A stretch of 64,000 nucleotides of DNA from Rhizobium sp. Pop5 (GCF_024721175.1 NZ_CP099402.1:310001-374000), one strand, 5' to 3'. Counted from the stretch's first letter, positions 1-10,585 are shown. A program made the numbers and translations. The notes: generated by a model not told the origin, from the sequence alone.

Positions 1-2
1 CC

Positions 3-1001
3 ATACGTGACGTCGCGCGCATTGCGGGGGTTTCGATCTCCACCGTCTCGCTGGCGCTCAACAGCCCGAAGCGGGTCGGCGCCGAAACGCTCGACCGCAT
101 CCAGCAGGCGATAAAATCGACGGGCTACCGCATCGATCCGGTGGCCCAGACGCTGGCGCGCGGGCGAAGCTCGCTGATCGGCTTCGTTGCGGCCAATCTC
201 GGCAACATGTTCTTCGGCGACGTCCGCCGAGAGATCGAACACCAGGCGCTCGACAACGGCTATTTCGTCCTGATCGCGGATTCCTCCGGCAGGGCCGATC
301 TCGAGCGTGCGCTGCTGGAGCGGCTGGAGGCGCAGAAGATCGCCGGCATCGCGCTGGCGGCAAACGGACACGGCGAGGAATATGCAACCTTCCTGCGTGA
401 GTTCAGGACGCCGATCGTGATGTTCGACCAGAAAGTGGAAGGTGCGGGACGCGATTTCGTCGGCTCCGACAATGCGCTGACGACGACCATCCTGACGGAG
501 CACCTGCTGCAGCTCGGCCACCGGCGCATCGCCCTGATCTCAGGCCCGAGCAGCTTGTACACCGCCAACGAGCGCCTGACGGGATTCCTGAACACGATGG
601 CCGGCGCCGGGGTCGAAGTCGATCCTTCGCTGGTGGTCGAGGGCGGCTATACCAGGGCCGGTGGCCACGCGCAGGCGATGCGCCTGCTCACTCGCCGCGA
701 CCGGCCGACCGCCATCATCGGCGCCAACAACATGACAGGCCTGGCGACCCTGCAGGTCATGCAGGAAATGGGCTTCCGCTGCCCCGACGACGTGTCGCTC
801 GCCATGGTCGACGACGTGCCCTGGAGCAACGTCATCACCCCCCACATCACCATGGTCGTGCAGGATGCGCAGAAACTCGGCGAACTCGCCGCACAGCGCC
901 TGCTTACTAGGATCGCAAGCCCCGAGGCCGCCGCCGAGCCGCCACGGGACATCATCCTCACGCCGAGATTCGTCCGAGGGGAATCGACCAGGCGGCTGTG
1001 A
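3..1001 (+). CDS. LacI-family transcriptional regulator (5' end cut by window)
   Basis: The open frame is already running at the window edge, so the true start lies upstream; 332 residues are visible. The first visible residues, IRDVARIAGVSISTVSLALN, are the LacI helix-turn-helix, followed by the hinge region ending in LARG. After that comes a periplasmic-binding-protein-like sensor domain (SLIGFVAANLGNMFF, GHRRIALISGP, DVSLAMVDDVPWS), typical of sugar-responsive repressors. The family usually has about 340 residues, so only a few codons are missing. The target operon and ligand cannot be seen because the upstream neighbours are outside the window. It ends with TGA just before a converging toxin remnant. 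Confidence 0.93.
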   Translation: MRDVARIAGVSISTVSLALNSPKRVGAETLDRIQQAIKSTGYRIDPVAQTLARGRSSLIGFVAANLGNMFFGDVRREIEHQALDNGYFVLIADSSGRADLERALLERLEAQKIAGIALAANGHGEEYATFLREFRTPIVMFDQKVEGAGRDFVGSDNALTTTILTEHLLQLGHRRIALISGPSSLYTANERLTGFLNTMAGAGVEVDPSLVVEGGYTRAGGHAQAMRLLTRRDRPTAIIGANNMTGLATLQVMQEMGFRCPDDVSLAMVDDVPWSNVITPHITMVVQDAQKLGELAAQRLLTRIASPEAAAEPPRDIILTPRFVRGESTRRL

Positions 1002-1006
1002 CGGCT

Positions 1007-1162
1007 TTACCGATCCTCACGCCAAAGCCGTAATACATAGATTGTCGACTGCTGGATTTCATAGCGCAGCTCATAACGGCCGGCGAGAATGCGGCGCACC
1101 TCGCGAGGGTCGAACTCCTCAAGCCGCACCTCACCTCTGGCCGAAACCGAGCTATTCTGCAT
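1007..1162 (-). pseudogene. Remnant of a ParE/RelE-family toxin (C-terminal part only)
   Basis: A 51-codon frame opens with ATG directly after an in-frame TGA and closes with TAA. Its product ends in RYELRYEIQQSTIYVLRLWR, followed by EDR. This matches the last strands of RelE/ParE-fold toxins, whose C-termini carry an RYE.RYEI....I.VLR.W pattern. Full toxins have about 90-100 residues; the N-terminal helices are missing and no antitoxin gene is adjacent. I read this as a decayed toxin-antitoxin module. A short live protein is possible but unlikely. The family assignment is from the C-terminal pattern only. Confidence 0.55.
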
Positions 1163-1194
1163 TCAAGGTTTGAAAAATAATCCGCTCGGAAAAA

Positions 1195-1935
1195 CTATGA
1201 ACCGTTGCTGATATCGCGGAGAAGAGCCAGGCCGCGCTGGTATTTTTCCGGGCTCTTGCCGGCTTGTTCGGCCTGCTGGAGATTGTCTTCAAGGTCGGCC
1301 TGCTTGACCGGCAAGGCGAACGGGTTTGCCGCCGCGCGCCTGACGAAATCGTCGTCCGGCTCGTCCGGCCGCCTCGTCAGGGCGTCCACGGCGGAGACCA
1401 CTGCCGGCGAAAAGCCTTCCTCCCTCAGCCTGTCGAGCGTCCAGCCGCTTCCTTTCTCGACGACGTCGTGGAGGTAGGCGATCGTTCGCTCCTCGTCGCC
1501 GGAAACATTGCGTGCGACCCGCTGGCAGTGTTCGAAGTAGGGCCGGCCGGTCTTGTCCTTCTGCCCCTCATGCGCTTCGAGAGCGATCTGAACGGCATGA
1601 TCGAAATGTTGCACGGGATCACGGCCCTCCGATCTTTCCGACCGAGGGCTTTTCGCGCCGGCGGCAATCTCGATCTCCGGCATTGTCTCGGCAGCCCTAC
1701 CGGGCGTGGTTCGAGGCGGATCGAAGTCTCCGCTCTCGCCGGCCCCTTGAAGCAGGGCCGCATCGTCTCGGTCATCTTGGTCGATCATGTCCTGCAACGT
1801 CTCATACTCGTCCTCGCCGGCCAGTTCGTCGCAGGCCTGCAGCCAATGGCGCATCTCCGCGCCCTCGGGCCGGCCTTCGGCCTCCCAGATCTCGTAGGCG
1901 CGGCGACGAATCTGTTCGTGCTTGTCTATGGCCAT
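1195..1935 (-). CDS. DUF2934 domain fused to a SpoT/Mesh1-like HD hydrolase domain
   Basis: A 246-residue protein. The start chosen is the ATG of MAIDKHEQ, which has GGAGG 5 nt upstream; a TTG 12 nt earlier is open but has no site. The N-terminus (HEQIRRRAYEIWEAEGRPEG) is a DUF2934 helix pair, common in small rhizobial stress proteins. An acidic, low-complexity linker leads to a C-terminal HD-type domain with FEHC, YLHDVVEKG and KQADLEDNL. These are the positions of the H, HD and D metal ligands in (p)ppGpp hydrolases. The usual HDxxED reads HDVVEK here, so one acidic residue is changed. Hydrolysis of (p)ppGpp or a related nucleotide is an inference. The gene stands alone. Confidence 0.75.
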   Translation of the reverse strand: MAIDKHEQIRRRAYEIWEAEGRPEGAEMRHWLQACDELAGEDEYETLQDMIDQDDRDDAALLQGAGESGDFDPPRTTPGRAAETMPEIEIAAGAKSPRSERSEGRDPVQHFDHAVQIALEAHEGQKDKTGRPYFEHCQRVARNVSGDEERTIAYLHDVVEKGSGWTLDRLREEGFSPAVVSAVDALTRRPDEPDDDFVRRAAANPFALPVKQADLEDNLQQAEQAGKSPEKYQRGLALLRDISNGS

Positions 1936-2069
1936 GATCTCCTCCAATCCGGGCAGCCGATCGAGGACGTCAGACCGCCATCTCCCGGCAGCTTTCGACG
2001 CAGCTCGCCAGGCATCGATGCATTACCGTATGTCTCCGACCCTTTCGCGATTGGCTGCGCTCGAGGCTT

Positions 2070-2423
2070 TCAGGGCGTGTTGATGGTTGGAAGATAATGT
2101 TCCACCTGTTGGCGCTCAGCTCTTGAAAGCGTCTCCACCCGCTCCCTCCAGAAGTCCTCGGCCTCCGGGGGATCCGCCTCCCAGTGGCGCACCGTGATGA
2201 TATTGTCGTCTATCTTGGCCCGGCGATGGCCGCCAAGACGCAGATATTCCCTGGCAAGCCGCAGGCTCTGGGTTTCGGTGTCGATCCCGGGGGCCGGTGT
2301 GTCTCTTGCGTTGCGCTGGGCGGCTTCCAATGCCCTTTTGCGATCGTTCTCCGCCTCTTCAGTATCGGCACAACGCGCATCGTCAGTGCCGCTCTCGGGC
2401 GGCACGGTGGATATGATAATCAT
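2070..2423 (-). CDS. Hypothetical protein (117 aa)
   Basis: An unrecognised, charged soluble protein. The start is set at the ATG of MIIISTVPPESG because GGAGG lies 8 nt upstream; an upstream in-frame ATG has no such site. The N-terminal half is polar and probably disordered (TEEAENDRKRALEAAQRNAR). The C-terminal half (LRLAREYLRLGGHRRAKIDD, then WEADPPEAEDFWRERVETLS) looks folded and helical. There is no signal peptide or membrane segment. It lies in a run of small rhizobial hypotheticals upstream of groESL, on the opposite strand. No function can be assigned. Confidence 0.6.
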   Translation of the reverse strand: MIIISTVPPESGTDDARCADTEEAENDRKRALEAAQRNARDTPAPGIDTETQSLRLAREYLRLGGHRRAKIDDNIITVRHWEADPPEAEDFWRERVETLSRAERQQVEHYLPTINTP

Positions 2424-2582
2424 GCCACGATCCTCCTTCCCTTGGTGCGAAGGCGCCATGGCCTGCCTCAAGGCGCGGGCGTCATGGATCAGCGTTCGCC
2501 ATCGTGATCCAATAACCCTTGCAGGCCCGGAGAGTTCCGTCTCGCGCGGATGGAAGTGAAGATTGATTGAAGCCGGACGGCG

Positions 2583-2873
2583 TCAGTGAACGGCCATGCT
2601 CACCATGCGATAGGGATGGACGGCCTCGAACTGCAGGATCATCGCCGTTGCCTCCTGCAAAACACGTTCGGCATTTTCCGGATCGTCACGGGCGAGCTCG
2701 TCGGCATTGACGCGGATCGCCTCGGCCATGTTGGTGGAAAGGTCCGCAAACTGCCTGTTGCCTTCGACCAGCGCCTCGCGCGCCGTATCTTCCAGCGTAC
2801 GAGCGATATCGACGAAGATTTCTTCGCGTTCCTCGATGCTGAGGTCTTTGATTAGATTGGTTTTCTCTTCCAT
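2583..2873 (-). CDS. Hypothetical protein (96 aa), all-helical
   Basis: The start MEEKTNLIKDLS is preceded by AGGAG at 8 nt; a longer frame beginning at 2903 is open but has a poorer site. The product is acidic and predicted helical throughout (SIEEREEIFVDIARTLEDTA, ADLSTNMAEAIRVNADELAR, NAERVLQEATAMILQFEAV), without Cys, signal peptide or membrane segment. It is divergent from groES, with the CIRCE region between. I do not recognise the family. The small size and position suggest a stress-associated accessory protein, but nothing in the sequence proves it. Confidence 0.6.
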   Translation of the reverse strand: MEEKTNLIKDLSIEEREEIFVDIARTLEDTAREALVEGNRQFADLSTNMAEAIRVNADELARDDPENAERVLQEATAMILQFEAVHPYRMVSMAVH

Positions 2874-3256
2874 TTCAGCCACTCCTGAAGACGTGGGACA
2901 CAACCGAGCTCATCGAGCCTCGATCACCCAGAGCTGGGAATGCCGAAATCCGGTTTCAAGCCTTGAGGCAGCCTGAACTCGCCTTCGAAATCCGAGCGCG
3001 ACGACTATCGCCTTTATTTCCAACGCGGAAACCGATTTTCCGTTCCCGGGCGGCGTTGGCACTCAACGATCGAGAGTGCCAAATTTTTCCTCCAGCCTCT
3101 TGAAATCGCCACCCGCCAAACCAGATCATTTGCACGAAACGCTCGCGGCTCCGCACCCGCCCGCGTGGGTTCGGCAGGCCACTGAGCGAGGTCCCCGCCT
3201 GGCTGAGCATCCAGTCCGGCCGGGAGCAACACCATCGTTTACCCATGGAGGAAGAC
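2874..3256 (+). other. Intergenic region with the groESL control region
   Basis: This 383-nt stretch separates the divergent small gene from groES. Its only clear element is the CIRCE operator at 3057-3083. A CTTGAAA sequence at 3100-3106 could be part of a heat-shock sigma-factor -35 box, but no convincing -10 partner was found, so no promoter is called. No coding potential beyond antisense shadows is visible. Confidence 0.6.
3057..3083 (+). promoter_or_regulatory. CIRCE element (HrcA operator)
   Basis: A perfect inverted repeat TTGGCACTC - 9 nt - GAGTGCCAA. It matches the CIRCE consensus (TTAGCACTC-N9-GAGTGCTAA) with one compensated change per arm. It lies 174 nt upstream of the groES start. 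HrcA repression of groESL through CIRCE is established in alphaproteobacteria; hrcA itself is not in this window. Confidence 0.95.
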
Positions 3257-3571
3257 ATGTCGTTCCGACCGCTTCACGATCGCATTCTCGTCCGCCGGGT
3301 CAGCTCCGAGGAAAAGACCAAGGGCGGCATCATCATCCCCGACACCGCCAAGGAGAAGCCGCAGGAAGGCGAAGTCATCGCCGCCGGACCCGGCGCGCGC
3401 AACGACGCCGGCCAGATCCAGCCGCTCGACGTCAAGGTCGGCGACCGCATCCTGTTCGGCAAATGGTCCGGCACCGAGATCAAGATCAACGGCGAAGAGC
3501 TGCTGATCATGAAGGAGAGCGATGTGATGGGCATCATCGAGGCGCAGGGCGAAAAGCAACAGGCCGCCTGA
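3257..3571 (+). CDS. groES: Co-chaperonin GroES
   Basis: A 104-residue protein, the normal GroES length for rhizobia. [20 protein letters not shown] is the conserved N-terminal strand. [19 protein letters not shown] is the mobile loop that docks on GroEL, and the C-terminus has the usual [15 protein letters not shown]. The ATG at 3257 has GGAGG 5 nt upstream; an upstream in-frame ATG at 3245 lacks a site. It caps the GroEL folding chamber in the cytoplasm. It is cotranscribed with groEL 50 nt downstream and controlled by the CIRCE element upstream. Confidence 0.97.
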   Translation: MSFRPLHDRILVRRVSSEEKTKGGIIIPDTAKEKPQEGEVIAAGPGARNDAGQIQPLDVKVGDRILFGKWSGTEIKINGEELLIMKESDVMGIIEAQGEKQQAA

Positions 3572-3609
3572 GACAGCCTGCCCATACGAATAACGCCAGC
3601 TGCCTATGA

Positions 3610-5247
<1,638 letters not shown>

Positions 5248-5255
5248 CAATCACC

Positions 5256-5287
5256 GGCCTGTCCGCATCGCCGGACGGGCCTTTTTT
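5256..5287 (+). terminator. Intrinsic terminator after groEL
   Basis: A 10-bp stem GGCCTGTCCG / CGGACGGGCC (one G-T pair) with a 6-nt loop, followed immediately by TTTTTT, starting 9 nt after the groEL stop. Confidence 0.92.
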
Positions 5288-5301
5288 CCGAGGGAATGGA
5301 G

Positions 5302-5553
5302 ATGGTTCAAACGATCGTAAACCGATCGCAGGTTCCGCTGGACTCCTGCGATCTCGAAACCTGCCAGCGCGTCTTCGACAAGATCAGATCCGACTACGCG
5401 GTGGCCAAGGACAGCGACGAAGCCGAACGAATGGCGGGTATCATCATCGAGCTCTACCGGCAAGGCGTGCGCGATCCCGTTCACCTGCGGGTGATGGTCG
5501 AGGCCGCCCGCGGCCTGTTCGCGCCAGCAAGTGGCGATGAGCCGACGTCCTGA
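5302..5553 (+). CDS. Small hypothetical protein downstream of groEL
   Basis: An 83-residue soluble protein of unknown function. The ATG at 5302 is preferred because GAGGG lies about 7 nt upstream; the in-frame ATG at 5296 sits too close to that site. The sequence is helical and acidic (DLETCQRVFDKIRSDYAVAK, DEAERMAGIIIELYRQGVRD) and ends in a short disordered tail. It starts 15 nt after the groEL terminator, so it could be read through weakly or carry its own promoter. No signal peptide or known domain was recognised. Confidence 0.6.
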   Translation: MVQTIVNRSQVPLDSCDLETCQRVFDKIRSDYAVAKDSDEAERMAGIIIELYRQGVRDPVHLRVMVEAARGLFAPASGDEPTS

Positions 5554-5569
5554 TTTGCCATGGCGCGGC

Positions 5570-5848
5570 TCAGCGCAGCCGCCGCCCGGGCGAGTTCGGC
5601 CGAATGACGGTCATCTCTTCGTGCTGCACTTCGTTCTCATCGTTCAGCACCGCGCGCCAAAGCCTGTTGCCGAGGCGGAGCGACACCCGCTTGGTGCCCT
5701 CGTGTTCGCCGGTGCCGATCTCCACGGTGCTGGCGACGGAGCCATGCCGCATGTGGCGGCGGAGATCGGCCAATGACAGGCCAAACCGCTCGGCGAGTTC
5801 GGATGAATCGAGGATAAAGTCCCCATTTGCGTCGCGTTCGATCAGCAC
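5570..5848 (-). CDS. DUF6522-like protein (92 aa)
   Basis: It starts with GTG (MLIERDANGDFILDSSELA) with GGAG about 8 nt upstream. The pattern DSSELAERFGLSLADLRRHM, then the RHGSVASTVEIGTGEHEGTK region and a basic C-terminus, resembles the small DUF6522 proteins often found near denitrification or microaerobic genes in rhizobia. The first part looks like a helix-turn-helix-type arrangement, which would suit DNA or protein binding. It lies 24 nt upstream of the HPP-family gene's stop and on the same strand, so it is probably downstream in the same transcript. Function is unknown and the family match is from memory. Confidence 0.6.
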   Translation of the reverse strand: MLIERDANGDFILDSSELAERFGLSLADLRRHMRHGSVASTVEIGTGEHEGTKRVSLRLGNRLWRAVLNDENEVQHEEMTVIRPNSPGRRLR

Positions 5849-5872
5849 CGCTATTCTCCGCCTATATCAGGC

Positions 5873-7003
5873 TCAGGCCACGGCCGAGATGGCGGCGCTG
5901 TCGTTGGGCAGCAGCCGCGCCACGGCGCTCAGGAGATCCGTCTGCGATATCAGGCCGAGGATCCGGTAATCGTCATCGACGATGATGACGGCATGCGTGC
6001 GCCCGTCCGTCAGAACGGGCAAAAGCGAAAGTGCGGCATCCGAAGACCTTGCCACCGGCGGTCTCGAGATCGCGGCCGAGATCGTATCGGCGCTCGTCGA
6101 CAATTCCCTCAAGCCGACGGTGCCGATGAGACGGCCCTCCGGGTCCTTTACCGGCAGCGTGCGGATATTGTGCTTCAGGAGCAGATGCCGTGCGGCTTCC
6201 GGCTCGGAAGCTTCGCCGACGGCGATCACATCGCGTGACATGATATCGGCACAGCTGATTTTGGCGTTCGAGCGGATGGTCGCCTGCAGCTCGACCTGCT
6301 GCAACAGCCGGCTCAGATCGGCCCGATCGATATCGAAGGTTTCGTCGAGCGCTTCGAGAGCCGCGTCGACATCCTCCTCGCGGAAACCGACCCGGGCGGC
6401 AGACGGCAGGTCGACGGTCTGATGGGTATTCTCAGCGGGCTTGGGAACGACATGCGGATAGTTTCGTCTGGAAAGCTTGTGGAACAACAGGCCGAGGCCG
6501 ACGAGGAGGCAGGAATTCAGCGCGACCGGCACGAAGGGAAAGAGGAAGCCCCAGCCGGCCACGACGGGACCGCCGAGGACGGCGGTCAGCGCCGCAGCCC
6601 CTCCCGGCGGATGAAGGCATCGCGTGAAAGACATCGCGCCGATCGCAAGCGACACGCCGACGCCGGTCGCGATGATCGGGTCACGGATGAAATAGGAGGC
6701 GATGATGCCCATCATCGCGGAAATGGTGTTGCCGCCGATAATCGACCACGGCTGCGCGAGCGGACTTGCGGGCACAGCGAAGAGAAGCACGGCGGAAGCG
6801 CCCATCGGCGCGACGATCAAGGGAAGATGCGGCCCCTGCCCGAAAAGATAACCGCTGATGACGCCGGTGAGGCCGATCGCCATCAAGGCGCCGAGGCATG
6901 CGATCAATCGCTCCCGTAAAGTTGCTCCGGCCAGGATCGGCGAAAACAAGCGGAAGCGGCGGAAGCGGCTCGGTCCCACCTTCGGGGAAACGGGATACTG
7001 CAT
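5873..7003 (-). CDS. HPP-family membrane protein with C-terminal CBS pair
   Basis: A 376-residue protein. Residues 1-180 form the HPP domain with about five or six membrane helices and the family-naming LHPPGGAAAL motif. Residues about 240-370 are two CBS modules (SCADIMSRDVIAVGEASEPE, GLISQTDLLSAVARLL), which bind adenosyl nucleotides and would gate the membrane part. Plant HPP relatives move nitrite into chloroplasts. In bacteria the substrate is unproven, though HPP genes often sit near nitrogen-oxide metabolism genes. The DUF6522-like gene follows 24 nt downstream on the same strand. The start is an ATG with GGTCTT upstream, not a strong site. Confidence 0.85.
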   Translation of the reverse strand: MQYPVSPKVGPSRFRRFRLFSPILAGATLRERLIACLGALMAIGLTGVISGYLFGQGPHLPLIVAPMGASAVLLFAVPASPLAQPWSIIGGNTISAMMGIIASYFIRDPIIATGVGVSLAIGAMSFTRCLHPPGGAAALTAVLGGPVVAGWGFLFPFVPVALNSCLLVGLGLLFHKLSRRNYPHVVPKPAENTHQTVDLPSAARVGFREEDVDAALEALDETFDIDRADLSRLLQQVELQATIRSNAKISCADIMSRDVIAVGEASEPEAARHLLLKHNIRTLPVKDPEGRLIGTVGLRELSTSADTISAAISRPPVARSSDAALSLLPVLTDGRTHAVIIVDDDYRILGLISQTDLLSAVARLLPNDSAAISAVA

Positions 7004-7342
7004 GACAAGACCAATGTTGAGGGAAGTTATCGGGCGGAGAGCGGGGAAGGCGGGCGGTTAATTCGTCGACAGCCTGATCTCTCTGCCTTTCATCGCACTC
7101 AGGACTTCGTGGAGGCGGACAATTCTCTATATAAAAACCATTTCCGCCACTCAAGTCGTATTGCGACATAATTTGGACTGCCCCAACGAAGTGGGACTTG
7201 GTTGCCGAAAAAAGGATCGCAACGCCGAGTAAATAGCCATGCAGGCCGCGACATTGCCTCTGCCGCTGACGATTCCGGGCCTTGCGGCTGGCATGGGGCT
7301 TGCATCGACATTCCCATCTGCAGATCGATCGGCGACCGCCCC
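7004..7342. other. Intergenic region between divergent membrane-protein genes
   Basis: This 339-nt stretch lies between the HPP gene (minus) and the small membrane protein (plus). It holds an AT-rich stretch around 7120-7150 that could be promoter DNA. No repeat, operator or RNA gene could be supported. Confidence 0.4.
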
Positions 7343-7654
7343 ATGTTGCATCTTGTCTTGACCTGTCTTCTCCTGAGCGTGGCTTCAGGCCTCAGCATGC
7401 GGCGTTTTCTTCTGCCCTATTTTCCGGGCGGCGATCTCGCCGAGAAGTCAGCTCCGGTGACGGTTGTCGCCAGCGCCGTCTTTCTGGGGACGATTGCCTT
7501 CACCGTCTCCGATCAGAATCTCTGGGCAAAATCCGTCATCCTGATGCTCGGCCTCTTGCTGGCTGCCACCTTTGACGATGCGAGGCCGAGGCTGACGATC
7601 GCCCTTTCCGCCGTCAGCCTGGCGGCCTATCTCGGGCTGCGCTCGATCGGTTGA
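7343..7654 (+). CDS. Small integral membrane protein (103 aa)
   Basis: The ATG chosen opens MLHLVLTCLLLSVASGLSMR. The frame extends upstream to 7202, but that part is polar and not protein-like. Three hydrophobic stretches are visible (residues about 1-18, 38-56 and 60-98 with a break), separated by a short charged loop (LPYFPGGDLAEKSAP). No ribosome-binding site is convincing. The family is not recognised. Its position divergent from the HPP/CBS gene may be coincidental. Confidence 0.5.
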   Translation: MLHLVLTCLLLSVASGLSMRRFLLPYFPGGDLAEKSAPVTVVASAVFLGTIAFTVSDQNLWAKSVILMLGLLLAATFDDARPRLTIALSAVSLAAYLGLRSIG

Positions 7655-7684
7655 GCCATCCGGGCCAGCGGCCAAGAACGACGC

Positions 7685-7906
7685 CTATCGTGCGGCATCG
7701 AAGCTCCGGTCGAGGTGCTGCATCCAGAGACGAAAATCATTCGCCAGCAGGGCCACGTCATAGGCCCACTCCGCTCGCAAAAGCGCCCAGCGGCTCACAT
7801 CGCCATCATCAAGCAGGACGCGAAGCCTTTGCCTGAGATTTTCAAACACCTCGTCAGCGGGATAAGGCGCGGGATGATGGAGTTTCGAATGCAATCGATT
7901 TATCAC
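7685..7906 (-). CDS. Small hypothetical protein (73 aa) behind a palindromic operator
   Basis: GTG start with GGAG about 9-10 nt upstream. The product is basic and Trp-rich (RWALLRAEWAYDVALLANDF, RLWMQHLDRSF) and predicted to be two helices. There is no signal peptide or membrane segment. Its main support is the perfect 9-bp inverted repeat centred 43 nt upstream of the start (7940-7958), as expected for a regulated promoter. Function is unknown. A non-coding explanation cannot be excluded. Confidence 0.45.
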   Translation of the reverse strand: MINRLHSKLHHPAPYPADEVFENLRQRLRVLLDDGDVSRWALLRAEWAYDVALLANDFRLWMQHLDRSFDAAR

Positions 7907-7939
7907 GGAGTTCGCTCCTCATTGATGAACATCCAATAA

Positions 7940-7958
7940 TATATCGTACTACGATATA
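7940..7958. promoter_or_regulatory. Perfect inverted repeat, candidate operator
   Basis: TATATCGTA - C - TACGATATA, 9-bp arms with one central base, in AT-rich DNA just upstream of the 73-aa gene. The size and symmetry fit a dimeric helix-turn-helix repressor. The cognate protein is not identifiable here. Confidence 0.6.
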
Positions 7959-8041
7959 ATTTCAATGCACCGTGAGCCGGTATCCGTCACCCCGGAGTTT
8001 GAAGCGCGTGGAAATCCCTGGTTTGCCGAGAGCAGGCCGCC

Positions 8042-10585
8042 TCAGGAGGCCAGGGGCATCGACCGGCCGGCCGCCTGCGTCCTGCCGCCATCGGCGACAG
8101 CGGTCTGGAAGTACGAGATACTTTCGTTCAAGACTTCCACCTGTTGGCGGAGCCTATGAATTTCCGCGGTGTTTTCCTCCACCATGGCGGCGTTGTGCTG
8201 GGTGATGTGCTCGACGTCGCGAACGGCGTTGTTGACCTCCTCGATGCCCTTGGACTGCGTGGTCGTCGAGGACGAGATGACCTGCACGAGCCCGTTGATC
8301 GAGGTGAAGTGCTCCATGATCGCCGACAGAGCCTCGCCGGTCTCCTCGACGAGCTTGACGCCGGCGCCGACCTGCGATGCGCTGTTGGAGATGAGCCCCT
8401 TGATCTCGCGGGCGGCGGTGGCGCAACGCTGCGCAAGCTCGCGAACCTCCTGGGCGACGACGGCAAAACCTCTGCCGGCCTCTCCCGCACGGGCGGCTTC
8501 CACACCCGCATTGAGCGCGAGAAGATTGGTCTGGAAAGCGATCTCGTCGATCACGCCGATGATGCTGGTAACCTTCTCCGACGACCGGTTGATCGCGCCC
8601 ATGGCATCGACGGCCTTGGCGACGACGGCAGCGGAATGCTCCGCCTGGCGGTAGGCTTCGGCGACCGAGCGCGACGTCTGGTTCGCGTTTTCGGCCGTCG
8701 CCCGCACGCTGACGGTGAGTTCGCCGAGCACGCGCGAGCTGTCTTCAAGTGCCGCTGCCTGTTGCTCCGTGCGGCGCGCCAGATCGTCGGCCGCGCCCGA
8801 GAGGTTGGTGCTGCCCTCGGCGATCTCGTAGGTCGTGTTGCGAACCTCGGCGAGCGTTAGGCGCAGCGCATCGATGGCGTGATTGTAGGTCCGCGCCATC
8901 GCGACATACTCGGCGGCGAGATCCTCGCTCATCTCGGCGGCGAGATTGCCATTGGCAAGCTTGCCGAGCATATCGGACAGGGCGCTTAGAGCCTCGCTCT
9001 GTTCGGCCTCGATGCGCGCCTGCTCGGCCGCGCGGCGGGCCTGCTCCCGTTCGTCGCGCGTCCTGTTTGCCTCGGCGACCTCTTCCAGCCTGGTCTTCTC
9101 CAGCGCCTGATCGCGGAAGACGGTGACGGAGCGGATCATGTCGCCGATCTCGTCGCCGCGCTTGCCGTCGCCGATCGGCACGTTGAGATCGCCGTCGGCA
9201 AGTCTCATCATGGTTTGGGTGATCCGCTTCAGCGGCCCGCGCAACGTTTCGATCAGCATGAGGCCGCCGATGATCGCAAGCACGGTGCCCGCGATCATCG
9301 CCGAGAGCGACATCGTGGCCGAGCGCTGGCTGATTTCCCTGCCGCTCTCCTGCGCCGTGCTGACAAACTGCTCGAGCGTATGGCTTGCCGACGCCACAAG
9401 CTCGGTCGCCGTTTCTCTGTTCTTCTGCCACCGGTCCGCGATCGATATCAGAAGCGAGCTATCCTTTTCGATTGAGGCCAGGGACGGCTCGATCTTCTTT
9501 GCAAGTTCCTGCAAGGCGGCATTTTTCCCGCTCAAGGGTACGAGTTGTGCGGCGCTTTCGCGCAGCGCCTTGAGATCGGCGAGAACGGCATCCCGCGCTT
9601 CGGCATCGACCCGCCTGTTCAGCTCACTCAGGTGCAGGCGCAGATCGTCGATCGATTTGAATGCGGTATTGACGATCGTCACCATCGAGCGAAGCGTGGC
9701 GATGTTCGCGTCCATGCCGACATAGCGCTCGATCGCGATATCGGCATTGCCGGAGGCGAGCTTTCCGAACTTCTCCTCAAAGCCCTGCAGATCCTGGTCG
9801 ACGGGAGCATAGCTCTCGAGCGTCAGGTTGGCGCTGTCCTTGGCCGTCGCGGCGAGCTTATCCAATACCGGCTTCAGCGCGGCAATCTGGCTTTGGGCCT
9901 TGTCGGAGGCGAGTGCGGCGCTCGCGCCGATCTCCTTGACGAGTGGGGGCAAGAGGCTGCCGAGAGCGCCGGCGATATCCGCTGGCGCAGTTGCCTGCGC
10001 GGTCGCCTTGCGCAACTTTGTTATGCGCTGCCCAATATTCTTGTAGGCTGAGGCATCGAGAAGCAGCGCCCGAACGAAGGCTTCCTTCCCGTTCGCCTGA
10101 TCCTGGAGAACGTCGAGCTGCTTGCGGGCGGTCTGGCTTTCCTTGAAAAGCTGCGCCACGGCGTCGTCGATCTCGTGTTCGGTATTCGCCCGCTCCTGCG
10201 ATATCGCCCAGAGCGCGTCGGCGCCGCCCTGCATCTTGCCGCCAAGTTCGCGCACCGCGGAGATCTGCTGCTTCTGCGCGGGATCGGAGAGCATGGCATC
10301 GAGCGTTGCTGCGCCCTTTTCCTGATCGGAAATGCCAGCGATCAGCCGATCGCGCGTGGCTGACGTCGGAAGGTCGGTAAAGGCCGTCAGCGCCGACCGT
10401 AGTTGCTGGAAGCTGGAAAGCGTGTCGATTGTCTGCCGCGTCAGCGTCATCTGGCCTTTGAGCGTGCCGGCGGTGAAATAGCCGAAAAGGCCGATACCGG
10501 CGATGAGCACAACCAGGGGCACCACGAAGAAGAGAACCTTCGTCACAATCCGCATGCGCTGCAACAGTCGATCAATGAATGCCAT
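8042..10585 (-). CDS. Methyl-accepting chemotaxis protein
   Basis: An 847-residue transducer. A first membrane helix at about residues 16-37 ([20 protein letters not shown]) is followed by a long periplasmic helical sensor of about 380 residues. A second helix ([19 protein letters not shown]) leads to HAMP modules ([20 protein letters not shown]). The cytoplasmic signalling hairpin has the conserved tip [20 protein letters not shown] and [20 protein letters not shown], which bind CheA/CheW. There is no C-terminal CheR-tether pentapeptide. The ligand is unknown. A GGGGCGGGG stretch precedes the ATG. It stands alone, with no che genes nearby, as is common for rhizobial receptors. Confidence 0.95.
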   Translation of the reverse strand: MAFIDRLLQRMRIVTKVLFFVVPLVVLIAGIGLFGYFTAGTLKGQMTLTRQTIDTLSSFQQLRSALTAFTDLPTSATRDRLIAGISDQEKGAATLDAMLSDPAQKQQISAVRELGGKMQGGADALWAISQERANTEHEIDDAVAQLFKESQTARKQLDVLQDQANGKEAFVRALLLDASAYKNIGQRITKLRKATAQATAPADIAGALGSLLPPLVKEIGASAALASDKAQSQIAALKPVLDKLAATAKDSANLTLESYAPVDQDLQGFEEKFGKLASGNADIAIERYVGMDANIATLRSMVTIVNTAFKSIDDLRLHLSELNRRVDAEARDAVLADLKALRESAAQLVPLSGKNAALQELAKKIEPSLASIEKDSSLLISIADRWQKNRETATELVASASHTLEQFVSTAQESGREISQRSATMSLSAMIAGTVLAIIGGLMLIETLRGPLKRITQTMMRLADGDLNVPIGDGKRGDEIGDMIRSVTVFRDQALEKTRLEEVAEANRTRDEREQARRAAEQARIEAEQSEALSALSDMLGKLANGNLAAEMSEDLAAEYVAMARTYNHAIDALRLTLAEVRNTTYEIAEGSTNLSGAADDLARRTEQQAAALEDSSRVLGELTVSVRATAENANQTSRSVAEAYRQAEHSAAVVAKAVDAMGAINRSSEKVTSIIGVIDEIAFQTNLLALNAGVEAARAGEAGRGFAVVAQEVRELAQRCATAAREIKGLISNSASQVGAGVKLVEETGEALSAIMEHFTSINGLVQVISSSTTTQSKGIEEVNNAVRDVEHITQHNAAMVEENTAEIHRLRQQVEVLNESISYFQTAVADGGRTQAAGRSMPLAS

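Noticed and set aside
3100..3130. Heat-shock sigma-factor promoter before groES
   Set aside because: A CTTGAAA box is present but no -10 element at a proper spacing is convincing.
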